Positions 22,319-31,813 of a stretch of 49,956 bases of DNA are shown here, in pieces (the first letter of the stretch is position 1; every line of letters begins with the position of its first letter). A program made the translations under genes and the position numbers. The DNA lies in NCBI GenBank assembly GCA_017459445.1, contig JAFUDJ010000034.1, forward strand, positions 1 to 49,956. The letters run 5' to 3'. A model generated the notes under the pieces. The model did no database searches, was not told the DNA's origin, and was given only the letters and a program-made list of their open reading frames with translations. This stretch comes from Prevotella sp. GTDB taxonomy: Bacteria > Bacteroidota > Bacteroidia > Bacteroidales > Bacteroidaceae.

Positions 22319-23455
22319 ATGAAAAGAACCATTGTAATTACCGGTGGCGCAGGCTTTATAGGAAGCCACGTGGTGCGCCTGTTTGTGAACAAGTACCCTG
22401 AGTATCACATCATCAACCTGGACAAGCTGACGTATGCCGGCAACTTGGCTAACCTGAAGGATGTGGAGAACAAGCCCAACTACGAGTTCGTCAAGATGGA
22501 CATCTGCGACTTCGACGCCTTCTACCAGCTGATGCAGGACAAGAAGGTGGACGGCATCATCCATCTGGCTGCCGAGAGTCACGTAGACCGCAGCATCAAG
22601 GACCCCTTTACGTTTGCCAAGACCAACGTCATGGGTACGCTGTCGCTGCTGCAGGCTGCCAAGCTCTACTGGGAGTCACTGCCTGAACGCTACGAAGGCA
22701 AGCGCTTCTACCACATCTCGACCGACGAGGTGTACGGCGCCCTGGAGCTGACACACCCCGAAGGCATCGAGCCGCCGTTCACCACGACGGCCTCTTCGGC
22801 TGAGCACCACCTGGCCTACGGCGACAAGTTCTTCCTGGAGACCACGAAGTACAACCCGCACTCACCGTACAGCGCCGCCAAGGCCAGCTCAGACCACTTC
22901 GTCCGTGCCTACCACGACACCTACGGCATGCCCGTCATCGTGACCAACTGCTCGAACAACTACGGCCCCTACCAGTTCCCCGAGAAACTCATCCCGCTGT
23001 TTATCAACAACATCCGCCACCGCAAGCCGCTGCCGGTCTACGGAAAGGGCGAGAACGTACGCGACTGGCTGTTCGTCGAAGACCATGCCCGCGCCATCGA
23101 CCTGATATTCCACAAGGGCATGATTGCCGAGACCTACAACATCGGCGGCTTCAACGAGTGGAAGAACATCGACATCATCAAGGTAGTCATCAAGACCGTC
23201 GACCGCCTCTTAGGCCGCAAGGAAGGCGAGGACATGGACCTCATCACCTTCGTCACCGACCGCGCCGGCCACGACCTGCGCTATGCCATCGACTCGTCGA
23301 AGCTGCAGAAGGAGCTGGGATGGGAGCCTTCGCTACAGTTTGAAGAGGGTATTGAGAAGACCGTCCGCTGGTATTTGGACAATCAAGAGTGGCTCGACAA
23401 CGTGACTTCCGGCGACTATCAGAAGTACTACGACAACATGTACGCCGGACGATAA
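22319..23455 (+). CDS. rfbB: dTDP-glucose 4,6-dehydratase
   Basis: 378 residues, extended short-chain dehydrogenase. NAD-binding TGGAGFIGSH (6-15), HLAAESHVDRS, catalytic STDEVYG and YSAAKASSDH (Tyr/Lys pair), NCSNNYGPYQFPEKLIP. It converts dTDP-glucose to dTDP-4-keto-6-deoxyglucose for rhamnose and other deoxysugars of surface polysaccharides. The other rml genes are not adjacent. It ends at a bidirectional terminator facing lpd. Confidence 0.95.
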   Translation: MKRTIVITGGAGFIGSHVVRLFVNKYPEYHIINLDKLTYAGNLANLKDVENKPNYEFVKMDICDFDAFYQLMQDKKVDGIIHLAAESHVDRSIKDPFTFAKTNVMGTLSLLQAAKLYWESLPERYEGKRFYHISTDEVYGALELTHPEGIEPPFTTTASSAEHHLAYGDKFFLETTKYNPHSPYSAAKASSDHFVRAYHDTYGMPVIVTNCSNNYGPYQFPEKLIPLFINNIRHRKPLPVYGKGENVRDWLFVEDHARAIDLIFHKGMIAETYNIGGFNEWKNIDIIKVVIKTVDRLLGRKEGEDMDLITFVTDRAGHDLRYAIDSSKLQKELGWEPSLQFEEGIEKTVRWYLDNQEWLDNVTSGDYQKYYDNMYAGR

Positions 23456-23460
23456 AAAAC

Positions 23461-23504
23461 AAGTGCCATACTTACTCACCGCAAGTATGGCACTTTTCTT
23501 TTCC
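23461..23504. terminator. Bidirectional terminator between rfbB and lpd
   Basis: Perfect 13-bp stem AAGTGCCATACTT (23461-23473) / AAGTATGGCACTT (23483-23495), 9-base loop, followed by TTTCTTTT on the plus strand and preceded by an A-run that serves the minus strand. Both genes converge here. Confidence 0.9.
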
Positions 23505-23507
23505 TGA

Positions 23508-24773
23508 CTATTCAGCCGCCGCCCGCAATATCTCGCTCAGCGTGGGGTGAATATGCACCATATCACGCAACTGCGACAGCGTCGTGTCACGGCACATGAG
23601 GGCAGAAACCTCCTGAACCATGTCGGCAGCATGGGCACCATAGGCATGACAGCCGAGAATGCGACCGGCATCCGGCCCATCGGGCGAGGCTGCAACGAAG
23701 AGCTTGAGCATGCCTTCGGTCTCGTTCATGGCCAGCGCCTTGCCATTGGAACGCCAGAATGCCTTCCTGCAAAGGTAGTCGGCACCCTGCGCCTTCAGCT
23801 GTTCCTCGGAAGGACCGACACAGGCGGCCTCCGGTTCGGTGAAGATAGCCGACGGCATGATGTCGAAACGGATGCCATCCCGGCGGCCAAGGATATGGTT
23901 GACAGCCCGAACGGCCTGCATCTCAGCAGCATGGGCCAGCATCTGACGGCCATTGACGTCGCCAATGGCATAGATGCCTTTGACGGTAGTCTGGAAGTTA
24001 TCGTCGACGGTAACGCCCTTCCGCTCGTCATATTCAAACCCCGCCTTGGCAAAGTCGGCCGACACATTGGGCTTGCGCCCAGTGGCGATGAGAATGGCAT
24101 CGGCATCCATATCGGCCAACGACTGGACGGCGGTCTTCATGCGGAACGTGATGCCCCGCTTCTCCAACAGCTTGCGTAAGCGCTTGGCAATGTCGCTGTC
24201 AAGCATGGGAAGACACTCCTTCAGGAACTCGACGACGGTTACCTCGGAGCCGAAACGCTGGAACACGGAAGCGAATTCCATGCCGACAACGCCGGCACCG
24301 ACAATGCAGAGGCGCCTGGGCAGGGCCTGCAACTGTAGCAAACCGGTGGAAGTCATGACGCGCGTATCGGTGTCAATGCCCGCTATCGGCGGCATCTTGG
24401 CACTGCTACCCGTAGCAATGACAATGCTTTTGGCGGTGACCGTCGTGTCAGCAGCGACGGCATCGCCACACACCGACACGGTATCAGGGCCGACAAACTG
24501 GGCCTTGCCGCGAAGCAGCGTAATGCCGGGAGCGGCAAGAATGCCCTCCACACCGGCCCGCAACTGGGCGACCACCTGCGGCATACGCTCAATGGCATCG
24601 GCAAAAGTGGCACTGTGGACGTAGGTCTTGGTAGGTATGCAACCACGGTTCAGGCAGGTGCCTCCCACCTCGGCCTGCTCCACAATGACTACTTGCAGCC
24701 CTTGCTTGGCGGCATATTCAGCGGCGCGGTAGCCCCCGGGCCCCGCGCCGATAATAAGCACATCAGTCTGCAT
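23508..24773 (-). CDS. lpdA: Dihydrolipoyl dehydrogenase (L-protein)
   Basis: 421 residues, flavin disulfide oxidoreductase. FAD site IIGAGPGGYRAAE, redox-active pair GGTCLNRGCIPTK (Cys40, Cys45 approx.), NAD site IVGAGVVGMEFASVF, ATGRKPN, YAIGDVNGRQMLAHAA, and the catalytic HIHPTLSE at the C-terminus. Shorter than the usual 450-470 residues but with all functional blocks. Position as last gene of the glycine cleavage operon, overlapping gcvPB by 11 bases, argues that it reoxidises the lipoyl arm of GcvH. Confidence 0.93.
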   Translation of the reverse strand: MQTDVLIIGAGPGGYRAAEYAAKQGLQVVIVEQAEVGGTCLNRGCIPTKTYVHSATFADAIERMPQVVAQLRAGVEGILAAPGITLLRGKAQFVGPDTVSVCGDAVAADTTVTAKSIVIATGSSAKMPPIAGIDTDTRVMTSTGLLQLQALPRRLCIVGAGVVGMEFASVFQRFGSEVTVVEFLKECLPMLDSDIAKRLRKLLEKRGITFRMKTAVQSLADMDADAILIATGRKPNVSADFAKAGFEYDERKGVTVDDNFQTTVKGIYAIGDVNGRQMLAHAAEMQAVRAVNHILGRRDGIRFDIMPSAIFTEPEAACVGPSEEQLKAQGADYLCRKAFWRSNGKALAMNETEGMLKLFVAASPDGPDAGRILGCHAYGAHAADMVQEVSALMCRDTTLSQLRDMVHIHPTLSEILRAAAE

Positions 24774-26172
24774 CGTTCACCATTTGCTTATAGGTTGTCA
24801 CAGGATGCTTGGCAGCCAGCACGTCATCGACACGTCCGATAGGCGTGGTATGCGGTGCCGACTTCACCAGCTCGGGGTCGCTCTTGGCCTCTTCGGCTAT
24901 ACGGCGCATGATGCTGATGAATCCGTCTATCGTCTCCTTTGACTCATTCTCCGTAGGCTCTATCATCAGCGACTCGTGGAACAAGAGCGGGAAATAGATG
25001 GTGGGAGCATGATAACCATAGTCCAACAGACGCTTGGCGACGTCCATTGTCGTGACACCAGTCGACTTGTCCTTCAGGCCGTCGAAGACAAACTCATGCT
25101 TGCAGAGGCCGTCGATAGGCAGCTCATAGACATCCTTCAGCGACTCTTTGATATAATTGGCATTGAGCGTTGCCAGCGGTCCTACCTCCTTGATATGCTC
25201 ACGACCCAGCGAGAGGATATAGGCATAGGCACGGATGGCCACGGCAAAATTGCCATGATAGGGCGACACCCCGGGGAAGAACGGCTCCAGTCCCTTGCGC
25301 ACACCAACAGGTCCGGCACCGGGACCGCCGCCGCCATGAGGCGTCGAGAAGGTCTTGTGCAGGTTGATATGCATGACATCGAAGCCCATATCCCCAGGAC
25401 GAGCAGCACCCAGCATGGGATTCAGGTTGGCTCCGTCGTAGTACATCAAGCCGCCGGCGGCATGCACCAGCTGCTCTATCTCGGGAATCTGGCGTTCAAA
25501 AAGCCCCAGCGTGTTGGGATTGGTCATCATCATGGCAGCTACTTCCGCACCATGCTGGGCCAGCAAGTCCTTCAGAGCCTCCACGTCAACAGTACCGTCG
25601 GCCAACGACTTCACCTCGATGATGTCCAGTCCGCAGACTGCTGCGGAGGCCGGGTTCGTGCCGTGGGCGGAGTCGGGTACGATAACCAGCCGACGGGCAC
25701 TGTCGCCACGGCTTTCATGATACTTCCTGATGACCATCAGGCCCGTCAGTTCGCCATGGGCTCCGGCAAAAGGCTTCAGCGTAAAAGCATGCAGACCCGT
25801 CAGCGCACAGAGCGAACGGCACAGCAAAGTGCAGACAGCCTCGGCGCCCTTGACGGTCTCGGCAGGCTGCAGCGGGTGAAGACTGGCGAACTGCGGCAGG
25901 GCAGCCATCTCCTCGTCTATCTTCGGGTTGTACTTCATGGTACACGAACCCAACGGGTAGAAGCCGTTGTCTACGCCGAAATTGTTGCCCGAAAGATTGG
26001 TGTAGTGACGCACCACCGTCATCTCGTCACACTCAGGCAGCCGGGCATCCTCCTCACGACACAGCTCACGGGGCACGGTATAGTTGCCGAAACGGTTCTT
26101 CGGCAATGAGTAGCCACGGCGTCCGGGCTGCGACAGCTCGAATATCAAATGGCCATATAACTTGTTATTCAT
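24763..26172 (-). CDS. gcvPB: Glycine dehydrogenase (decarboxylating) subunit 2
   Basis: 469 residues, the PLP-carrying half of a split P-protein. PLP lysine in HINLHKTFSTPHGGGGPG (Lys273); also SCTMKYNPKI and PDSAHGTNPASA. With GcvPA it decarboxylates glycine and passes aminomethyl to GcvH. It overlaps gcvPA by four bases and lpdA by 11, so the three are translationally coupled. Confidence 0.95.
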   Translation of the reverse strand: MNNKLYGHLIFELSQPGRRGYSLPKNRFGNYTVPRELCREEDARLPECDEMTVVRHYTNLSGNNFGVDNGFYPLGSCTMKYNPKIDEEMAALPQFASLHPLQPAETVKGAEAVCTLLCRSLCALTGLHAFTLKPFAGAHGELTGLMVIRKYHESRGDSARRLVIVPDSAHGTNPASAAVCGLDIIEVKSLADGTVDVEALKDLLAQHGAEVAAMMMTNPNTLGLFERQIPEIEQLVHAAGGLMYYDGANLNPMLGAARPGDMGFDVMHINLHKTFSTPHGGGGPGAGPVGVRKGLEPFFPGVSPYHGNFAVAIRAYAYILSLGREHIKEVGPLATLNANYIKESLKDVYELPIDGLCKHEFVFDGLKDKSTGVTTMDVAKRLLDYGYHAPTIYFPLLFHESLMIEPTENESKETIDGFISIMRRIAEEAKSDPELVKSAPHTTPIGRVDDVLAAKHPVTTYKQMVNDAD

Positions 26173-27482
26173 AGGGCAGCAATCTTTACGAGGTTATCAA
26201 TTTCTTCTTTGGTTCGCTTCTCGGTAACGGCAAAAAGGAAGCCGTCGCCGACACGGATGCCACCGAGAACGCCGGCCTTGATGAAACGTTCATAGAGCGT
26301 ATCGGCCTCGCCGTCATAGCTAACCAGGAACTCGTTGAAGAACGGCTGGTCATAAACCAGTTTGAAGCGTCCCGTCTTCAGCAGCGCGTCGCATAGATAG
26401 TGAGCACCGGCATAGCTCAGTTCGGCTGCTTCCTTCACGCCCTGACGCCCCATCAGCGACATATACATGGTCACGAAAAGGGCCATCAGCGACTGGTTGG
26501 AACAGATGTTCGACGTGGCTTTCTGCCGGCGGATGTGCTGTTCACGGGCCTGCAGAGTCAGGACAAAGGCGCGCTGGCCGCGATTGTCGACCGTCTTGCC
26601 CACAATGCGGCCCGGCATCTTGCGAATCAGCTTCTCCGTACAGCACAGATAGCCCACGTAGGGACCGCCGAATTGCATGGGAATGCCCAGCGACTGACCG
26701 TCGCCGACGGCAATATCGGCACCCCACTCGCCCGGAGTCTTCAGCACGGCAAGGTCGGCGGCAACGCCATTCATCAGGAAGAGCGCCTTCTGGGCATGGA
26801 TGGCATCGGCAAAACCACTGTAGTCCTCGACAATACCGTAATAGTTAGGCTGCTGCACCAAGACACCGGCCACACCGCCCCCGGCAAGTTGCGCTTCGAG
26901 GGCGGCCCTCGAAGTAACGCCATCCTTGGCGGGAATCATCTGCAGGTCTATGTCCTGGAAGTGGGCATAGGTCTTAACCACCTCCAAAACCTTGGGGTCG
27001 ACGGTCTCGGAAACGAGCACACGGCGCTGCTTCTTGCCTGCGGCGACAGCCATCATGACGGCTTCGGCTGTAGCCGTCGAGCCGTCATACATCGAAGCAT
27101 TGGAAATATCCATGCCTGTCAGCTCGGCCATCATGGACTGGTACTCAAAGATATAGTGGAGCGTGCCCTGCGAAATTTCGGCCTGATACGGCGTGTAGCT
27201 GGTCAGCAGCTCAGAGCGCTGCAGCAACTGGGGAATGACGGCAGGGGTGTAATGGTCGTAGACACCGGCACCGGCAAAGCAGACCAGCGGCGTGTTCTGG
27301 CTTCCCAGCTGGTCGAACAGCTGCCGCACCTCCAACTCGCTCATCTCTTCCGGCAACTGGTATTCACCACGGAAGCGAATCGACTCGGGCACCTCGGCAT
27401 AGAGGTCGTCAAGCGTTTTCACGCCCACCCGTTGCAACATCTGCTGCAAGTCGTCGTCAGTATGGGGAAAATACTTATACAT
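26169..27482 (-). CDS. gcvPA: Glycine dehydrogenase (decarboxylating) subunit 1
   Basis: 437 residues, N-terminal half of the split P-protein. Typical start MYKYFPHTDDDLQQMLQRVG, then TSYTPYQAEISQGTLHYIFE, GMDISNASMYDGSTATAEA and RGQRAFVLTLQAREQHIRR. It forms an alpha2beta2 enzyme with GcvPB. It lies 41 bases after gcvH. Confidence 0.95.
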   Translation of the reverse strand: MYKYFPHTDDDLQQMLQRVGVKTLDDLYAEVPESIRFRGEYQLPEEMSELEVRQLFDQLGSQNTPLVCFAGAGVYDHYTPAVIPQLLQRSELLTSYTPYQAEISQGTLHYIFEYQSMMAELTGMDISNASMYDGSTATAEAVMMAVAAGKKQRRVLVSETVDPKVLEVVKTYAHFQDIDLQMIPAKDGVTSRAALEAQLAGGGVAGVLVQQPNYYGIVEDYSGFADAIHAQKALFLMNGVAADLAVLKTPGEWGADIAVGDGQSLGIPMQFGGPYVGYLCCTEKLIRKMPGRIVGKTVDNRGQRAFVLTLQAREQHIRRQKATSNICSNQSLMALFVTMYMSLMGRQGVKEAAELSYAGAHYLCDALLKTGRFKLVYDQPFFNEFLVSYDGEADTLYERFIKAGVLGGIRVGDGFLFAVTEKRTKEEIDNLVKIAAL

Positions 27483-27523
27483 TGTGTACTACTTAGTGAC
27501 AAGGTGTGTTCCCTCTTTTTCGC

Positions 27524-27907
27524 TTACTGCTTATCGCAGAAGGCAGCATAGGCCTGTGCCGCCATCAGGTTGTCCAGCTCTGTCTTGTCGGCCAGCTTCA
27601 CCTTGATAATCCAGTTCTCATAAGCATCACTGTTGACAAGCTCAGGCTGGTCGTCCAATGCCTCATTGACTTCGACGACGACACCGGTCACGGGAGAAAT
27701 CAAGTCGCTGGCAGCCTTTACGCTTTCCACGGCGCCGAACTCTTCACCGGCAGTCACTTCGTCGTCAACCTCCGGCATATCCACATACACCACATTGCCC
27801 AGGGCATGCTGTGCATAGTCGGAAATACCGATATAACCATACTCACCTTCTACACGTACATACTCATGCGACTCACTGTAGTAGAGTCCTTCCATTACTT
27901 TTGCCAT
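27524..27907 (-). CDS. gcvH: Glycine cleavage system H protein
   Basis: 127 residues. Lipoyl-carrier with the attachment lysine Lys64 in ESVKAASDLISP; EYVRVEG and GISDYAQHALGNVVYVDMP are family blocks. The lipoyl arm shuttles between P, T and L proteins, all encoded here. The ligase that can attach lipoate is also in the operon (lplA). Confidence 0.96.
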   Translation of the reverse strand: MAKVMEGLYYSESHEYVRVEGEYGYIGISDYAQHALGNVVYVDMPEVDDEVTAGEEFGAVESVKAASDLISPVTGVVVEVNEALDDQPELVNSDAYENWIIKVKLADKTELDNLMAAQAYAAFCDKQ

Positions 27908-27949
27908 AAATATTCTATTTTAAAATGTTTAATGTTTAATCTTTATCCT

Positions 27950-29032
27950 TCAGCTTTTCTTGTAGTGCTTGTCATAGAAGCGCTTCTTGCAGACCGTGCC
28001 GGCAAATGTCTTCTTACGAATCTGCACCTCCACTTCCGTACCAAGGGCGGCGCTCCCGGCATCTATCAGTGCCATGCAGACGCTCTTGTCGGTAGAAATC
28101 GTGTGATAACCTGTCGTCACCTCACCGATGACCTCGCCATCCTTGAGCACGGCATAGCCATGACGGGGGATAGCCTTGTCGTGCAACTCAATGCCGACAA
28201 CGCGCTTTACCGGACCGTCAGCCTTCTGGCGAGCCAGCGCCTCCTTACCGATAAATTCCTCCTTATCCAGTTTGACGAACATGCTCAGGCCAGCCATCAC
28301 GGGCGTAATTTCAGGTGACAACTCATCACCATAGAGCGGCAGTCCTACCTCAAAGCGCAACGTATCGCGGCAGCCCAGTCCACAGGGCTTGCAACGACCG
28401 CTGGCAATCAGCTTGTCCCAGCACTCATTAATATAAATAGGTGTAGCGTAGATTTCAAAACCATCCTCGCCGGTATAGCCGGTACGACTGACAATGACAT
28501 CGCCGACCTGCTTGAAGGTATAGAAGGCCAGCTCCCTGCAAGCAATACCCAATACCTCTTCCATCACAGCCTCGGCCTGCGGTCCCTGCACGGCCAACTC
28601 GCCATACTGCTCGCTCTGGTTTTCCAATGCCACGTCATAGCCGTCGGCCTGCTGCTGTATCCATGCCCAGTCCTTATCGACATTGGCGGCATTGATAACC
28701 AGGAAATAGCGGTCGGCAGCCATTCTATAGACCAACAGGTCGTCCACCGTTCCACCGTCTTCATTGCACATCATGCCGTAGAGAATCTGACCGTCAACAA
28801 TCTTGCTGACGTCGTTGGTAAAGATATGGTTGACATAACGCTGGGCATCGGGGCCACTGATGAGCACCTCACCCATGTGACTGACGTCAAAAACGCCACA
28901 GGCCTGACGCACCGCCTGGTGCTCGTCCACGATATTCGTGTACTGAATAGGCATCTCAAAGCCGCCGAAAGGAGAGATGAGCGCTCCGAGTGCCACGTGT
29001 TTGTCATAGAGACAGGTTCTTTTATTTTCCAT
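27950..29032 (-). CDS. gcvT: Aminomethyltransferase (T-protein)
   Basis: 360 residues. Moves the methylene group from the H-protein arm to tetrahydrofolate and releases ammonia. Family blocks: FDVSHMGEVLISG, MCNEDGGTVDDLLVYR, ILVTRTGYTGEDGFEI-like VIVSRTGYTGEDGFEIY, GCRDTLRFEVGLPLYGDEL. The length is standard. It starts 10 bases after the lplA stop. Confidence 0.95.
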   Translation of the reverse strand: MENKRTCLYDKHVALGALISPFGGFEMPIQYTNIVDEHQAVRQACGVFDVSHMGEVLISGPDAQRYVNHIFTNDVSKIVDGQILYGMMCNEDGGTVDDLLVYRMAADRYFLVINAANVDKDWAWIQQQADGYDVALENQSEQYGELAVQGPQAEAVMEEVLGIACRELAFYTFKQVGDVIVSRTGYTGEDGFEIYATPIYINECWDKLIASGRCKPCGLGCRDTLRFEVGLPLYGDELSPEITPVMAGLSMFVKLDKEEFIGKEALARQKADGPVKRVVGIELHDKAIPRHGYAVLKDGEVIGEVTTGYHTISTDKSVCMALIDAGSAALGTEVEVQIRKKTFAGTVCKKRFYDKHYKKS

Positions 29033-29042
29033 ATAATAAGGA

Positions 29043-29753
29043 TTACATTAAATAGATGAATTCTTCACGGAGATAGTTTTCTTCCAACTGTTCAATAGCA
29101 GCCACCTCTTCGAGAGTCAACGTCCGCTCATTGCTGCACAGCGTAGTCCGGATAAGTGCCATCGTTTCCTCGATGTTCAGCGGAACATAGTCCTTCAGCA
29201 GCGTGATACGCTGACGAACGCTCTGGATGCCCTTCGACTGTAGCTTCTCGGTGCTTGGCGTGATGGCATTTAGCATGTGCTCCATATTGGTATCGTAAAG
29301 CATGGTGCTGTGGACGATACTCTTGCCGGGCAGGTGATAGCAGGCAGTGCCACAAACCTTGCGACCGCCAATAAGGATGTCGTTATGACGGGTACCGACA
29401 GCATCCACACCCATCTTCCGGAACACCAGCAGCATCATATTGATAAAGCGGTTGAAGGCCTGGCCGACCTGCTCGCCATTGGAAATATAGGACAACATGA
29501 CGTTGTCCTTGTCGGCATAGACGCAGCCTCCCCCACTCTTCCGGCGGTACACCTGTATCCGGTGCCGGCGGCAATAGTCCATATTGACCTCATTCTCTAT
29601 CTGCTGGTTGCGGCCGAAGATGACACTGGGCTCCACACGCCACATGAAAAAGCAGTCGTCGGCATCGAAATGGCGGGCTACAAACTCCTCCATTGCCAGA
29701 TAGAACGACAGCTTTCTCGTAGTAATTGCCTCAGGCAGGTTAATAAATAACAT
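29043..29753 (-). CDS. lplA: Lipoate-protein ligase A-like protein
   Basis: 236 residues from ATG 29753. BPL/LplA fold: EPSVIFGRNQQIENEVN, RRKSGGGCVYADKDNVMLSY (lipoate/ATP-binding GGG), RHNDILIGGRKVCGTACY, and KIQSVRQR-type KGIQSVRQRI. It adenylates free lipoate and transfers it to lipoyl domains, here most likely GcvH. The frame is open to 29876 but that extension would precede the promoter at 29784-29815 and lacks homology-like sequence. It lacks the long C-terminal accessory domain of E. coli LplA. It leads the operon lplA-gcvT-gcvH-gcvPA-gcvPB-lpdA. Confidence 0.88.
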   Translation of the reverse strand: MLFINLPEAITTRKLSFYLAMEEFVARHFDADDCFFMWRVEPSVIFGRNQQIENEVNMDYCRRHRIQVYRRKSGGGCVYADKDNVMLSYISNGEQVGQAFNRFINMMLLVFRKMGVDAVGTRHNDILIGGRKVCGTACYHLPGKSIVHSTMLYDTNMEHMLNAITPSTEKLQSKGIQSVRQRITLLKDYVPLNIEETMALIRTTLCSNERTLTLEEVAAIEQLEENYLREEFIYLM

Positions 29754-29783
29754 CGTAATAGTGAATAGTCGCTTTATTTTGTG

Positions 29784-29815
29784 CAAATATATAAAGAATT
29801 TATGTAATTCGCAAG
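29784..29815 (-). promoter_or_regulatory. Promoter of the glycine cleavage operon
   Basis: Minus strand CTTG (29815-29812, one mismatch to TTTG), 20 bases, TATATTTG (29791-29784), 31 bases from the lplA ATG. I see no glycine riboswitch: only about 25 leader bases remain. Confidence 0.65.
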
Positions 29816-29830
29816 AATTTTTGATTTTAT

Positions 29831-29861
29831 TTTGCAGTTTAATCGTTTTGCAGTATCTTTG
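29831..29861 (+). promoter_or_regulatory. Promoter of dxs-trkA-trkH
   Basis: TTTG (29831-29834), 19 bases, TATCTTTG (29854-29861), 32 bases before the dxs ATG. It is back to back with the glycine cleavage promoter. Confidence 0.78.
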
Positions 29862-29893
29862 CAGTCTGAAAAACAAAGAATAAAAGATATATC

Positions 29894-31813
29894 ATGGGGC
29901 TATTAACCCAAATACAATATCCCTCTGACCTGCGTAAACTGGATGTTGACCAGTTACCGGAACTTTGTCAGGAACTGCGCGACGACATCGTCAAGGAACT
30001 GTCGGTAAACCCCGGACACTTGGCATCGAGTCTGGGCGTGGCGGAAATCACCGTAGCCTTACACTATGTCTACAACACACCCGAAGACCGCGTCGTCTGG
30101 GACGTAGGCCACCAGGCCTATGGCCATAAGATTCTGACCGGTCGCCGGGAACAGTTCTGCACTAATCGCAAGCTGGGCGGCATCCGTCCGTTCCCCTCTC
30201 CGGTCGAAAGCGAGTACGACACCTTCATGTGCGGCCACGCCTCCAACAGCATCTCGGCGGCTCTCGGCATGGCTGTTGCAGCCAAGACAGAGGGCAAAGA
30301 CCGCCGCGTAGTGGCCGTCATCGGCGACGGAGCCATGTCGGGCGGGCTGGCCTTTGAGGGCTTGAACAACGTGTCGTCAACGCCTAACGACATGCTGATT
30401 ATCCTGAACGACAACAACATGTCCATCGACCGGGCCGTAGGCGGCATGCAGGAATACCTGCTTTCACTGAGCACCAATGAGACCTATAACGCCCTGCGCT
30501 TCAAGGCTTCACGCTGGTTGCACAACAAAGGACTCATGAGCGACGACCGCCGCAAGGGGCTTATCCGCCTGTCGAACGCCATCAAGTCGGCCATCTCTCA
30601 CCAGCAGAACATGTTTGAAGGCATGGACATCCGCTACTTCGGACCCTTTGACGGACATAATGTCAAGGAGCTGGTACGCATCTTGCGCCAGATGAAGGAC
30701 ATGAAAGGACCCAAGCTGTTGCACCTGCATACCCAGAAGGGCCACGGCTATGCCCCGGCCGAGAAGGATGTTACCGTGTGGCATGCGCCCGGAAAATTCG
30801 ATGCCGAGACCGGTCAGCGGCTCGTTAAAGACATGAGCAACGAGCCTCCCAAGTTCCAGGAGGTCTTTGGAGAGACACTACTGGAACTGGCCCGCCAGAA
30901 CGACAAAATCGTCGGGGTCACGCCGGCAATGCCGACGGGCTGCTCCATGAACATCATGATGCGGGAGATGCCCGACCGTACCTTCGACGTAGGTATTGCC
31001 GAGGGGCACGCCGTCACTTTCTCCGGAGGCATGGCCAAGGACGGCCTGCAGCCGTTCTGCAATATCTATAGTGCCTTCTCACAACGCGCCTATGACAATA
31101 TCATCCATGACGTCGCCCTGTTAGGGCTTAATGTCGTCATCTGCCTGGACCGTGCCGGACTGGTCGGTGAAGACGGTCCCACTCACCATGGGGCATTCGA
31201 CCTGGCAGCGCTGCGCATCATTCCCAACATGACCATAGCCTCACCCATGGACGAGCGGGAGTTGCGGCGGCTGATGTATACCGCCCAACTGCCTGACCGT
31301 GGACCCTTCGTCATCCGCTATCCCCGTGGAAGGGGTTCCGTGGTCGACTGGCGCTGTCCGTTGGAAGAAATCCCCGTAGGGAAAGGGCGTAAGCTGCGTG
31401 ACGGCAGCGACATTGCCATAGTAACGCTCGGCCCCATCGGCGTACAAGCCGCCGAGGCCATTGACGAAGTGGATGCTTCCGCAGGCGGCAGCGGCACGGC
31501 TGCACACACAACGGCCCACTACGACCTGCGCTTCCTGAAGCCCCTCGACGAGGAGATGCTGCACGAGATTGGGCGGAAGTTCGGGAAAATCATCACCATA
31601 GAGGATGGCGTACGCAATGGCGGCATGGGTACTGCCGTCATGGAATGGCTGAACGACCACGGCTATTCGCCCCGGATAAAGCGGTTAGGACTGCCCGACG
31701 CATTCGTCGAGCACGGGACGGTAGCACAGCTGCAGGCCATTGTCGGCATTGACAAGGAGAGCATCAAGCAAGCCATCCTCCAATACCAGTCATCCAACAT
31801 CCACCCCTTATGA
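29894..31813 (+). CDS. dxs: 1-deoxy-D-xylulose-5-phosphate synthase
   Basis: 639 residues, thiamine-diphosphate enzyme. Condenses pyruvate and glyceraldehyde-3-phosphate, first step of the MEP isoprenoid pathway. Blocks: [21 protein letters not shown] motif [56 protein letters not shown]. Near residue 525-540 a short Ala/Gly/Thr stretch ([14 protein letters not shown]) seems extra compared with the usual sequence before [13 protein letters not shown]. The stop overlaps the trkA start by four bases (ATGA). Confidence 0.95.
   Translation: MGLLTQIQYPSDLRKLDVDQLPELCQELRDDIVKELSVNPGHLASSLGVAEITVALHYVYNTPEDRVVWDVGHQAYGHKILTGRREQFCTNRKLGGIRPFPSPVESEYDTFMCGHASNSISAALGMAVAAKTEGKDRRVVAVIGDGAMSGGLAFEGLNNVSSTPNDMLIILNDNNMSIDRAVGGMQEYLLSLSTNETYNALRFKASRWLHNKGLMSDDRRKGLIRLSNAIKSAISHQQNMFEGMDIRYFGPFDGHNVKELVRILRQMKDMKGPKLLHLHTQKGHGYAPAEKDVTVWHAPGKFDAETGQRLVKDMSNEPPKFQEVFGETLLELARQNDKIVGVTPAMPTGCSMNIMMREMPDRTFDVGIAEGHAVTFSGGMAKDGLQPFCNIYSAFSQRAYDNIIHDVALLGLNVVICLDRAGLVGEDGPTHHGAFDLAALRIIPNMTIASPMDERELRRLMYTAQLPDRGPFVIRYPRGRGSVVDWRCPLEEIPVGKGRKLRDGSDIAIVTLGPIGVQAAEAIDEVDASAGGSGTAAHTTAHYDLRFLKPLDEEMLHEIGRKFGKIITIEDGVRNGGMGTAVMEWLNDHGYSPRIKRLGLPDAFVEHGTVAQLQAIVGIDKESIKQAILQYQSSNIHPL

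Noticed and set aside
23508-24773. lpdA as a truncated pseudogene because of its 421 residues
   Set aside because: FAD, disulfide, NAD and HxPTxSE motifs are all present and the frame is intact; it is a compact member.
27908-27949. Glycine riboswitch for the gcv operon
   Set aside because: Looked for upstream of lplA and between gcv genes; the gaps (10-42 bases, 25-base leader) are too short.
29754-29876. N-terminal extension of lplA
   Set aside because: It spans both divergent promoters and encodes AT-rich Lys/Ile/Phe sequence unlike ligases.
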